Positions 1 through 6,495 of a stretch of DNA of 11,900 nucleotides are shown in pieces; within the stretch, counting starts at the first letter, position 1; each line of letters opens with the position of its first letter. The notes beneath the pieces are model-generated. The model was given only the letters and a program-made list of their open reading frames with translations. It had not been told where the DNA came from and ran no database searches. Origin of the DNA: an uncultured Oscillospiraceae bacterium (GTDB taxonomy: Bacteria; Bacillota; Clostridia; Oscillospirales; Ruminococcaceae); NCBI GenBank assembly GCA_905212515.1, contig CAJMEU010000088.1, positions 1-11,900 on the forward strand, read 5' to 3'. Made by a program: the position numbers and the translations under genes.

Positions 1-642
1 TGTTTCGTATCGATAGGGCTGGATCACGTTGGGTCCGCTGAGTGCCGCTGCTTCATATAACTGGTAGGGAATGCCCTGCAGGGCTGCTAGCAAAACAATT
101 GTGATAAAAGGCAGGCCTTTCCAAATCGCGGTGATAATCACTGAAAGCAGGGCATAACGCGGCTGCCCCAGCCAATCAATGGGTTCGTTCAGCCAACCGA
201 CGCGCTCTAAAAAATAATTAAATATTCCATATTGATAGGAATAAATCCATTTCCAGGTCAGCCCTGCCGCGATGTTGGGAATGACCCAGGGGATCAAAAC
301 CAAGCTGCGATAAATGGCCCGCCCTTTAAAATTCTCATTTAACATTAAGGCGATGACCAATCCCCCTATAAATTGGAAGCCTACCACAAACACAGTCCAG
401 AGGATCGTATTGAAAAATGCTTTTGCAAAAATTTCGTCTTGGAAAAGCGTGATATAATTCCGCAGCCCTACAAATTGCGCGGGTTGCGCAGACCCCATCT
501 TTTCATGAAAAAAACTGGATACGATCCCGCGGCCCAGGGGGTAAAGCAGCAAAACCGTGATCAATAGCAGCCCGGGCAGCATCAACAAATAGGGCAGCAT
601 TTCTTTTTTCAAACGACCCGGCGAAAATTTACGGCCAGTCAT
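1..642 (-). CDS. ABC sugar transporter permease, MalF/UgpA type (partial, runs off left edge)
   Basis: Inner-membrane permease subunit of a binding-protein-dependent sugar importer. 214 residues are visible from the ATG at 642-640; the C-terminus lies beyond position 1. A basic N-terminus is followed by a hydrophobic segment at about residues 16-36, then LRNYITLFQD, which is typical of MalF/UgpA permeases. Further hydrophobic segments lie at about 78-100, 111-128 and 165-190. The window cuts the gene inside the EAA loop that contacts the ATPase (YEAAALSGPN, about residues 197-206). A strong GAGGAGG site 8 nt upstream sets the start, and the first codons overlap the GH2 stop by 14 bp, implying translational coupling and one operon. 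The substrate is probably a mannoside or manno-oligosaccharide, inferred only from the GH2 neighbour. A second permease and a binding protein are expected further left. Confidence 0.93.
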   Translation of the reverse strand, partial: MTGRKFSPGRLKKEMLPYLLMLPGLLLITVLLLYPLGRGIVSSFFHEKMGSAQPAQFVGLRNYITLFQDEIFAKAFFNTILWTVFVVGFQFIGGLVIALMLNENFKGRAIYRSLVLIPWVIPNIAAGLTWKWIYSYQYGIFNYFLERVGWLNEPIDWLGQPRYALLSVIITAIWKGLPFITIVLLAALQGIPYQLYEAAALSGPNVIQPYRYET

Positions 643-3097
643 TTTTTTGCGCCTCCTCAGACATATAATCATACATGCTATGGATGCAAAGCTCTTTCTC
701 CAATGCCTCTTCGGTTATCCAGCTTGGCAGCAACCGTTTGGATAGGGCTATTGTTTTTGTGGCCTCTTCACAGGGAATATCAAAAAAATTGTCGCTGAAC
801 TCCTGCCGGCAGCCCGGCAATTCCAAAAATACGGCCCGGGCATAATTTTGCGCCTTCAGTACGATTTCAAACTTGTCGTCCCGTTGATGGATAGCCTTGC
901 ATATGCGGGGCTCCCGAAAGATAAACCGCTTGTCCGGGGAAAAAAGATAAGTGCCCTGTGAAACGACCTCTTCGCCTTTGCCTCGCAGGCAGTATTCTAA
1001 AAAAGTAGTCTGCTGCAACCTTTCATCGCCGCAAATCCGGCGTATGTCAATAGCGCCAAACCATTTGCTGTGCAGCGATGGCACGGTCACATGGTTATAG
1101 CCTTGCGAAACCAGAGAAAAATCATTTTTTCGCAGGCGCCAATATATTTTCCCCTTAAAGCAGCTTCTTGTATCGTTGACCACGCAGAAACGGAGGGTTT
1201 CCTTTTTTACATCAACGCTCAGTAAAACATCCTTATAAAATCTTTTTGCAAAATAGTGAAGCGCTTTTCGGTTTCCTCCATAGTCGATTCCCGACCAAGA
1301 TGCCACCGGGCAGCAATCGTTGAGCTGCCAATACAATGTGCCCATGCACTTTCCATGTTGGCGCCGCCAAAATTCCACCGCATATTCAACCGCCCGGGCC
1401 TGTATCAGCTGGGAAAAGTAGACAAAGGCCTCCAAATTTTTAGGCGGGGGGAAAAGCCCTGCCATATAACCTTTGATAACAGTGTCTGCATCCGGGCTGA
1501 TTTGATGTGCTTTGATAATTGGAGAATCTAAAAATCTGTCCTGAGGCCATGTTACGCGTCTGAGCATTTCCATCGTGGGAAAGGATTGAAAACCAAACTC
1601 TGAAATGAACCTTGTCTCATGCTCCTGGTAGGCGGTGATGGGTCTTCCCTCATGCCACACTCCCCAATAGTGGGTGTCCCCTTTTTGGCCCGAATTGGGG
1701 TCGTCGAAATTCCCTGTTGAGGAAGGCGACGAAAACCAGTAGGGCGTTGCGCCGTCCTCCTCCCTTACGGCCCGTTGCACCGCATGCTCCATAAGCAGAT
1801 AGTCTGTCCGGATCCTCGAATTTTCCGCGACGTTTTTTTCATTGATCTTCCACTCGATCTCATTGTTGCCGCACCACAGCACAAGGGATGGGTGGTGACG
1901 CAGGCGCCTCACGTTTTCCCTTACTTCTGCTTGGATATTGCTTTTGAATTCGTCTGTGATCTCGTAAAAGGCGCAGGCAAACATTAAATCCTGCCACACC
2001 AGCAGGCCGTGCCGGTCGCAAAGCTCATAAAAATAGTCTTCCGGATAATATCCTCCTCCCCACACCCTGATGCAAGTAAAATTCGCGTAAAGGCAATTAT
2101 CAACAAGGTCTTTTATGCGATCGTAATCGATTCGGGCGGCGATGCTGTCCTCGGGAACGTAGTCTGCCCCGCGTACAAAAACCGGGATTCCATTGATCTC
2201 CACCTGGAATTTATTTCCGTAATCGTCCGGCTCCTGGTTTAAGCGCACCGTTCGCAGGCCAAGATACAGCTCCCGGCAGCAAAGGGTTTTTTCTTGCCGC
2301 TTTAGGGCAATCACCACCTGGTACAACGGTTGAGCGCCGTAACCTCGCGCCCACCAGAGCCAGGGATTTTCCACGGAAACGACAGGGTTTTCCCCACCCC
2401 TCCCATCTCCCGCCAACGTCCCGTCCGGATTGTATACGCGCCATTCCAATTTACATCCGTCCTGTACTGCTTGGGCTTCGATTCTCAGGTCCACGCGGTC
2501 CGGCCCATGTGTTTGTATAACCCGCACATCGTCAAGCGCGGCGTGATCTGCATCCGCGAAATTGGCCTTGCGCCATATTCCCATATCCGGCAGCGTATTG
2601 TACCTTACGCTCCCAAACATATAGCTCGCTTTTCTGACACGCTGGAAACCTGGAAGGGCTTCTTTCATCCCCCACAAAGGCCGGCCTCCTCCTGCCGGGG
2701 ATAGTGCGCAAACAGGGGATTGAAGCCTTACTTCCAGCAAATTTTTTCCGGCTTTCAACTGCTTTTCCACGTTGAAGGAGAAGCGGCGATGCATATTATC
2801 CACCGCGCCCAAAAAATCGCCGTTTAAATAAATCGCCGCAAGTGTGTCGATCCCCTCAAAGCACAATTTTTGAAATTCAGCTAGCTCTGTTCCACCAAGC
2901 TCAAAACAACAGCGATAATGATACCCATAGGCGAGCGCCTTCAAGGCAGTCGGCGCCTGCGCGCGGAAAAATGGATCGGCTATTTGGCCTGTATGCAGCA
3001 GATCCAGCAATACGGACCCCGGTACCCGGGCCTCCCGCCACTTTTCCTGATCCTCTCTTTTGAACGCCCAATCTGATGACAGTATTCTTTTTCCCAT
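629..3097 (-). CDS. Glycoside hydrolase family 2, beta-mannosidase-like
   Basis: 822-residue retaining exo-glycosidase, about the usual length for GH2 beta-mannosidases. It has no signal peptide, so it probably acts in the cytoplasm on imported oligosaccharides. The N-terminal jelly-roll domain has VPGSVLLDLL (25-34), FEGIDTLAAIYLNG (80-93) and NMHRRFSF (101-108). The TIM barrel carries the acid/base Glu413 in LWCGNNE (407-413) and the nucleophile Glu500 in RFISEFGFQSFP (496-507), followed by GTLYWQLNDCCPVASW (586-601). Both catalytic residues are intact. The conserved FGWDWGP loop, which binds mannose in the -1 subsite of characterised enzymes, is replaced: residues 161-170 read FGSVRYNTLP. 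Substrate preference is therefore uncertain. The start is firm on the upstream side because the codon before this ATG is an in-frame TGA, although the ribosome site is weak. The gene follows the LacI repressor by 82 bp and overlaps the permease. Confidence 0.93.
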   Translation of the reverse strand: MGKRILSSDWAFKREDQEKWREARVPGSVLLDLLHTGQIADPFFRAQAPTALKALAYGYHYRCCFELGGTELAEFQKLCFEGIDTLAAIYLNGDFLGAVDNMHRRFSFNVEKQLKAGKNLLEVRLQSPVCALSPAGGGRPLWGMKEALPGFQRVRKASYMFGSVRYNTLPDMGIWRKANFADADHAALDDVRVIQTHGPDRVDLRIEAQAVQDGCKLEWRVYNPDGTLAGDGRGGENPVVSVENPWLWWARGYGAQPLYQVVIALKRQEKTLCCRELYLGLRTVRLNQEPDDYGNKFQVEINGIPVFVRGADYVPEDSIAARIDYDRIKDLVDNCLYANFTCIRVWGGGYYPEDYFYELCDRHGLLVWQDLMFACAFYEITDEFKSNIQAEVRENVRRLRHHPSLVLWCGNNEIEWKINEKNVAENSRIRTDYLLMEHAVQRAVREEDGATPYWFSSPSSTGNFDDPNSGQKGDTHYWGVWHEGRPITAYQEHETRFISEFGFQSFPTMEMLRRVTWPQDRFLDSPIIKAHQISPDADTVIKGYMAGLFPPPKNLEAFVYFSQLIQARAVEYAVEFWRRQHGKCMGTLYWQLNDCCPVASWSGIDYGGNRKALHYFAKRFYKDVLLSVDVKKETLRFCVVNDTRSCFKGKIYWRLRKNDFSLVSQGYNHVTVPSLHSKWFGAIDIRRICGDERLQQTTFLEYCLRGKGEEVVSQGTYLFSPDKRFIFREPRICKAIHQRDDKFEIVLKAQNYARAVFLELPGCRQEFSDNFFDIPCEEATKTIALSKRLLPSWITEEALEKELCIHSMYDYMSEEAQKNDWP

Positions 3098-3179
3098 TCA
3101 CTTGAACCCATTCTGTGTATTTAACCCTATTTCATTGACCGCGTAAGAAGTTGGCTTTCCACCGGCCTTTTGCAGGGTT

Positions 3180-4211
3180 TTATCTCGGGCTGCTTATATC
3201 TGCTTGAAAAACATCACAGCTTTCTTTAATCAGAAGCTCTGTGTCAAAAAACTTTTTTACTGGAGTGACCGCTTTTCCTTCAATGATGTCTGCTAAAAGC
3301 ACAACGCTTTCTTTTCCTATGTTATGAAGGGGCTGTTTCACCGTCGACAGCTCTGGTCCGGTAAATCTCTTTTCAAAATATCTCGGCTCGTCAAACCCTC
3401 TGACGGAAAGATCCCGTGGCACTTTAAGCCCGGCCTGTTCTGCGGCGTGCATCGCACCATAGGCCGTTTCGTAGTCAGCGCAAAATACGGCGGTGGGAAT
3501 CTGGCGAAGCGCCAAGTATTCTTCCATACGCTGCACTCCTGCCTTATATTTGTCCGCGCTGAAGTTATATGCGATATACTGGTTCGGTATGGAAATGCCA
3601 TGCTGCTGCATGGCGGTAACATATCCGTTCAAGCGATCCAGGGAAACTTTGCGGTTCATATTCCCCGTTATGTGGGCAATATTGCGGTGCCCCAGGCCGA
3701 TCAAATATTGCACGGCATTATAAGCGCCCTGCGTGTTGTTGATAAGGATAGAATTCACATCCATATCCTCAAAGCTATTTTCGATAAGCAAAAAAGGGAA
3801 GCCCGAAGAAACCAGCTGCTTTACTACTTTTTCGTCCGTTAGGTAGGAGCCGTAAATGATGATGCCATCCACTTTTCCTTGCGCCAAATAATTGATGTAC
3901 CCTTTTTTCTTTTCCTCTCCATGCGCGTCACAAAAAATCAAATTAAAGCCGCATTGGTTGGCTCCGTCCTCAGCCCCTTTGATCAGGTCGCAAAAAAACG
4001 GATCATACAGCCTTTCAACAACAATTCCAATGCAATCTGTTTTTTTTAAAGAAAGCGTTCTGGCTGCGATATTCGGCATATAACCTAAATGTTCCATCGC
4101 CTTTTGAACGCGCAGCCGCGTTTCTTCATTGACATTGTCCTTTTCATTCAAAACACGGGATACAGTAGATTTTGACACCCCCGCATAACGCGCAACATCT
4201 ACAATATTCAA
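3180..4211 (-). CDS. LacI-family transcriptional repressor
   Basis: 343-residue sugar-responsive DNA-binding regulator. The N-terminal helix-turn-helix reads NIVDVARYAGVSKSTVSRVL (residues 2-21), followed by the hinge-helix pattern NIAARTLS (about 48-55). The periplasmic-binding-protein-like effector domain starts at CIGIVVERLYDPFF and contains GHRNIAHITG and SVRGFDEP. The start chosen is TTG at 4211-4209, 7 nt downstream of a GGAGGG ribosome site; this puts the helix-turn-helix at the very N-terminus and gives the usual family length. The frame continues upstream to a TTG at 4277 and ATGs at 4265 and 4250, but these have weaker or no ribosome sites. It is the first gene of the minus-strand GH2/permease cluster and most likely its local regulator. 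The ligand cannot be read from the sequence. Confidence 0.94.
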   Translation of the reverse strand: MNIVDVARYAGVSKSTVSRVLNEKDNVNEETRLRVQKAMEHLGYMPNIAARTLSLKKTDCIGIVVERLYDPFFCDLIKGAEDGANQCGFNLIFCDAHGEEKKKGYINYLAQGKVDGIIIYGSYLTDEKVVKQLVSSGFPFLLIENSFEDMDVNSILINNTQGAYNAVQYLIGLGHRNIAHITGNMNRKVSLDRLNGYVTAMQQHGISIPNQYIAYNFSADKYKAGVQRMEEYLALRQIPTAVFCADYETAYGAMHAAEQAGLKVPRDLSVRGFDEPRYFEKRFTGPELSTVKQPLHNIGKESVVLLADIIEGKAVTPVKKFFDTELLIKESCDVFQADISSPR

Positions 4212-4218
4212 TTTTCGA

Positions 4219-4224
4219 CCCTCC
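4219..4224 (-). promoter_or_regulatory. Ribosome binding site deciding the TTG start of the LacI-family gene
   Basis: GGAGGG on the minus strand, 7 nt before TTG (4211-4209). None of the three upstream in-frame starts has a comparable site. The best of them, ATG at 4250, has only GGAAAG. Confidence 0.75.
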
Positions 4225-4297
4225 AACCGTCTTTTTGGGAACGGTTTCATTATATATCTTTCCATTAATTCGCGCAAATCATATTTTATCCGAAAAA

Positions 4298-4362
4298 ATT
4301 ATTTATTTTTTATGCTAATTGCACAATTTTATTGATTTTTTGTAAGGAAACCGGTTTTACAA
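4298..4362 (-). promoter_or_regulatory. Promoter/operator region upstream of the LacI-family gene
   Basis: This is a very AT-rich stretch. It contains the perfect 10-bp palindrome AAACCGGTTT (4348-4357), which has the CG-centred form typical of LacI-family operators. It is flanked by TTGTAA (4340-4345) and TTACAA (4357-4362), also inverted but with a centre 1.5 bp away. A weak minus-strand promoter is possible: TTGTGC (4326-4321), 17 bp, AATAAT (4303-4298). Autoregulation by the neighbouring LacI protein is inferred. A related imperfect copy, GAACGGTTTC, lies at 4239-4248 just upstream of the ribosome site. Confidence 0.45.
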
Positions 4363-4568
4363 TTTCTTTCATTTTTATTTATTTGTGGGAAAACAGCAAG
4401 GGTTTGAATGCAATTTGTACTTCTTGAAAGAACAGTATCTTTTAATTTATGGACTTTGGCCCAGTTCGATTGGCCTGGCCGCCGCGCAGGCAGCCATCAA
4501 GAAACCCAGGGCTAAAAGAATCATCCGGCCTTGTGTTGAAGCCCCCCGCTCACGCGAGCGGGGGACTT
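4363..4568. other. Gene-poor stretch between the sugar operon and the Cys-rich gene
   Basis: About 200 bp with no convincing gene. It contains the hairpin at 4543-4564 and, on the minus strand, a 25-codon hydrophobic ORF at 4447-4524 (starting MILLALGFLMAACAAARP) with only a weak AAGG site. That ORF is too short and too poorly supported to call a gene. The overall composition changes from AT-rich to GC-rich across this stretch. Confidence 0.5.
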
Positions 4569-4570
4569 TT
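4543..4570. terminator. Hairpin terminator downstream of the Cys-rich gene
   Basis: A 9-bp perfect stem, CCCCCGCTC (4543-4551) with GAGCGGGGG (4556-4564) and loop ACGC. On the plus strand it is followed by ACTTTTATT, so the stronger T tract serves rightward transcripts. On the minus strand it lies just past the stop of the Cys-rich gene (4569), but the tail there is only GCTTCAAC. Its position suggests it ends the leftward transcript; its tail suggests it also blocks rightward read-through. Confidence 0.6.
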
Positions 4571-4787
4571 ATTGGGACGGGGGATTCTCGGGCGGCACAT
4601 AGGTGGTTGCGTACTCCTCGTTTTGCGGAATCCACTTGGCGCAGGCCGCCATGCCGGGCCGGCAGTGCCGCACCCGGGGCGGATGCGCGCAGTGGCCGAA
4701 GTTGATGGGCATGTATCCGTGCCGCCAAATGTGGTGCCGGCGGGAATAGCCGCAGGTTTCACAGCATTTTTCACACTTTGTATTCAC
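4569..4787 (-). CDS. Small cysteine/histidine-rich protein of unknown function
   Basis: 72 residues from a GTG at 4787-4785, placed 8 nt after an excellent GGAGG site; the ATG two codons further upstream sits too close to that site. The product has seven cysteines (C5, C8, C9, C12, C33, C42, C49) and several histidines. The N-terminal CEKCCETCG and later C-x8-C-x6-C spacing suggest a metal-binding (zinc-ribbon-like) fold. The tail, from about residue 53, is Pro-rich and acidic with no cysteine. No signal peptide or membrane segment is visible. It is divergent from the XRE repressor gene and shares its 88-bp regulatory region. I do not recognise a characterised family. It appears real because ribosome site, start, Cys pattern and terminator agree. 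Its function is unknown; a metal-binding or nucleic-acid-binding accessory protein is possible. Confidence 0.68.
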   Translation of the reverse strand: MNTKCEKCCETCGYSRRHHIWRHGYMPINFGHCAHPPRVRHCRPGMAACAKWIPQNEEYATTYVPPENPPSQ

Positions 4788-4808
4788 AAGCATCACCTCC
4801 CGTATATA

Positions 4809-4851
4809 TTGACACATTTCGTGTCAAATTTCAATTACACATATTGTGTCA
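4809..4851. promoter_or_regulatory. Paired inverted-repeat operators between the Cys-rich and XRE genes
   Basis: Site 1 is TTGACACATTTCGTGTCAA (4809-4827), perfect 7-bp arms around a 5-bp spacer. Site 2, TTACACATATTGTGTCA (4835-4851), has the same arms with one mismatch and the same 5-bp spacer. Their centres are 25 bp apart. On the plus strand a -10-like TATACT follows at 4854-4859, and site 1 contains TTGACA on both strands, so binding would overlap promoter elements in both directions. The adjacent XRE protein is the obvious candidate binder (inference). Confidence 0.7.
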
Positions 4852-4875
4852 TGTATACTTATGTGGGTGATACAA

Positions 4876-5124
4876 ATGAAATATGAAAGAATTAAAAGCC
4901 TGCGGGAGGACCGGGATAAAACTCAGCAAGAGCTGGCGGCTTTTCTGGGCTTGACGCGAAGCGCTTACAGCAATTATGAAAATGGCCTTCGGGATATCCC
5001 GGTTGAAGTTCTGTCCCTTATTGCGGATTTTTACAAAACAAGCGTGGATTATTTGATTGGCCGGACAAACGAGCCAAAGCCCTATCCTTCCCAGAAGAAG
5101 CCGTCCAAACGGCCGGCCGGGTGA
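4876..5124 (+). CDS. XRE-family helix-turn-helix repressor
   Basis: 82-residue single-domain DNA-binding protein. The HTH_3/Cro-CI domain covers about residues 4-60: IKSLREDRDKTQQELAAFLG, then LTRSAYSNYENGLRDIP (recognition helix) and LSLIADFYKTSVDYLIGR. A short basic, Pro/Lys-rich tail follows (PKPYPSQKKPSKRPAG). The start is ATG 4876, 5 nt after GGGTGA; an in-frame GTG at 4846 lies inside operator site 2 and is not a credible start. It is probably an autoregulated repressor using the paired inverted repeats just upstream and also controlling the divergent Cys-rich gene. No phage integrase, toxin or other mobile gene is next to it. GC content is lower than in the genes to its right. Confidence 0.93.
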   Translation: MKYERIKSLREDRDKTQQELAAFLGLTRSAYSNYENGLRDIPVEVLSLIADFYKTSVDYLIGRTNEPKPYPSQKKPSKRPAG

Positions 5125-5175
5125 AAAATCGCTTTTCTTGAAATCGGAAGGGTGGCTTTTTGGGGCGGCTTCCCT

Positions 5176-5181
5176 TATAAT
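5176..5181 (+). promoter_or_regulatory. Candidate -10 element for the AI-2E-family gene
   Basis: Perfect TATAAT in the 145-bp gap between the XRE gene and the AI-2E-family gene. No good -35 box lies at the right distance (TGGCTT at 17 bp). The leader to the GTG start would be about 80 nt. Confidence 0.45.
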
Positions 5182-5269
5182 AGGAAATATAACAGGAAAA
5201 AAGTTCATTCCGACGCCGAAAGTTGGCGCAAAAAAGGCCGCCGTGCCGCATGGGGAGAGGACCTGGAAG

Positions 5270-6433
5270 GTGAAGGACAGCAAGTGGAAATTGACGCAGC
5301 AAGTGGCGTCGAACATCATCGTTGTATTCGCGGGCATCGCCTTTTTTCTGGCGCTGTCCAATTTTGACGCGGTGCGTGCGCAGCTGGCCTCGTGGATGGG
5401 CATCGTCTCGCCCTTCATCGGCGGCATCGTCATCGCCTATCTGCTGGACGGCCCGGTGCGCTTTTTTGAAAAACAGTTCGGCGGCCGCCGCAAGCTGGCC
5501 GTGGTGCTGGCCTACGCGCTGGCGCTGGTGGTGGTGTCCTTCCTCATCAGCATGGTGGTCCCCCAGATCGTGGAAAGCCTGATGCTGCTGATGAACCGCG
5601 TGCCCGGCTATCTGGACAATCTGGACCAGATGGTGCGCAGCAGCAGCCTGAACGCCCAGGGCCTGGAAGAGCTGATCGGCTCTTATCAGGAGCTGCTGCA
5701 AAAGGCCACCAGCCTGCTCAGCGCCCTGCTGCCCAAGGTGGTGGGCTACGGCATGGCCATCGGCAGCGGCGTGGTGGGGGCCATCACGGCCCTGATCTCC
5801 TCCATCTACATGCTGGTCAGCAAAGAGCGGCTGCTGCGCCAGCTGCGCAAGGCCGCGCTGGCCCTGCTGCCGCTGGACGTCTCCCGCCGCGTGCTGGACG
5901 TGTGCTCCCACGCCAACCGGGTGTTCAGCAGCTTCATCAACGGCAAGATCATCGACAGCAGCATCATCGGCGTCATCTGCTTTGTGGCCATGGCCCTGCT
6001 GCGCCTGCCCTTCGCCGTGCTCATCAGCGTGATCGTGGGCGTCACCAACATCATTCCCTTTTTCGGGCCCTTCATCGGCGCCATCCCCAGCATCGTCATC
6101 CTGCTGATCGTGGACCCCTTCAGCGCCCTCAAGTTCACCATCCTGGTCATCGTCCTGCAGCAGTTCGACGGCAACATCCTGGGCCCGAAGATCCTGGGCA
6201 ATTCCACGGGCCTGTCGGCGCTGTGGGTGCTGGTGGCCATCATCGTGGGCGGCGGCCTGTTCGGCTTTACCGGCATGGTGGTGGGCGTGCCCGTGTTCGC
6301 GGTGCTGTACTCGCTGGTCAGCAGTTTCTTTGCCCGCCGGCTGCGGGAAAAGGGCATCGACGAGACGGGCCGTCCCTTGGACCCGCCGCCCGAAGGGCCC
6401 GCCCCGGACGGGCAGTCGCCCGGCCAGCCCTGA
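5270..6433 (+). CDS. AI-2E family transporter (polytopic membrane protein)
   Basis: 387-residue integral membrane protein of the AI-2E/UPF0118 family, whose members export or exchange diverse small molecules; few substrates are proven. Hydrophobic segments occur near residues 12-30, 40-60, 73-97 and 158-181, with a dense cluster at about 235-365. Family signatures are GVTNIIPFFGPFIGAIPSIV and QQFDGNILGPKILGNSTGL, followed by a glycine-rich segment ending GMVVGVPVFAVLYS. The start GTG at 5270 has GGAGAGG 9 nt upstream and gives the usual family length; the frame stays open back to 5057, but that part overlaps the XRE gene and looks unlike the family. The C-terminus is Pro-rich and soluble. It is monocistronic, with a strong terminator after it. 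Composition is sharply GC-richer than the region to the left. Confidence 0.92.
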   Translation: MKDSKWKLTQQVASNIIVVFAGIAFFLALSNFDAVRAQLASWMGIVSPFIGGIVIAYLLDGPVRFFEKQFGGRRKLAVVLAYALALVVVSFLISMVVPQIVESLMLLMNRVPGYLDNLDQMVRSSSLNAQGLEELIGSYQELLQKATSLLSALLPKVVGYGMAIGSGVVGAITALISSIYMLVSKERLLRQLRKAALALLPLDVSRRVLDVCSHANRVFSSFINGKIIDSSIIGVICFVAMALLRLPFAVLISVIVGVTNIIPFFGPFIGAIPSIVILLIVDPFSALKFTILVIVLQQFDGNILGPKILGNSTGLSALWVLVAIIVGGGLFGFTGMVVGVPVFAVLYSLVSSFFARRLREKGIDETGRPLDPPPEGPAPDGQSPGQP

Positions 6434-6442
6434 AAAACAGAC

Positions 6443-6483
6443 AAGCGCCCCCGAAGGCCTCCCTCGGGGACGCTTATTTTTTT
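6443..6483. terminator. Rho-independent terminator between convergent genes
   Basis: Stem AAGCG-C-CCCCGA (6443-6454) pairs with TCGGGG-A-CGCTT (6464-6475), with one internal C-A mismatch and a 9-nt loop. TTTTTTT (6477-6483) follows on the plus strand. It ends the AI-2E-family transcript. On the minus strand the hairpin follows the PI-PLC-like stop, with a weaker GTCTGTTTTT tail, so it may work both ways. Confidence 0.9.
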
Positions 6484-6495
6484 GCGCCGCGGGCC

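Noticed and set aside
2594..2611. Frameshift pair as explanation for the missing WDWGP motif in the GH2 protein
   Set aside because: The alternative frames of this stretch do not encode WDWGP and one contains a stop; the flanking family residues keep exact register.
4212..4277. N-terminal extension of the LacI-family protein to a start at 4277
   Set aside because: It begins with TTG, has no ribosome site, and would place 22 non-family residues before the helix-turn-helix; the TTG at 4211 has GGAGGG at ideal spacing.
5057..5269. N-terminal extension of the AI-2E-family protein
   Set aside because: It overlaps the XRE gene, lacks family similarity and crosses the TATAAT box; GTG 5270 has a ribosome site.
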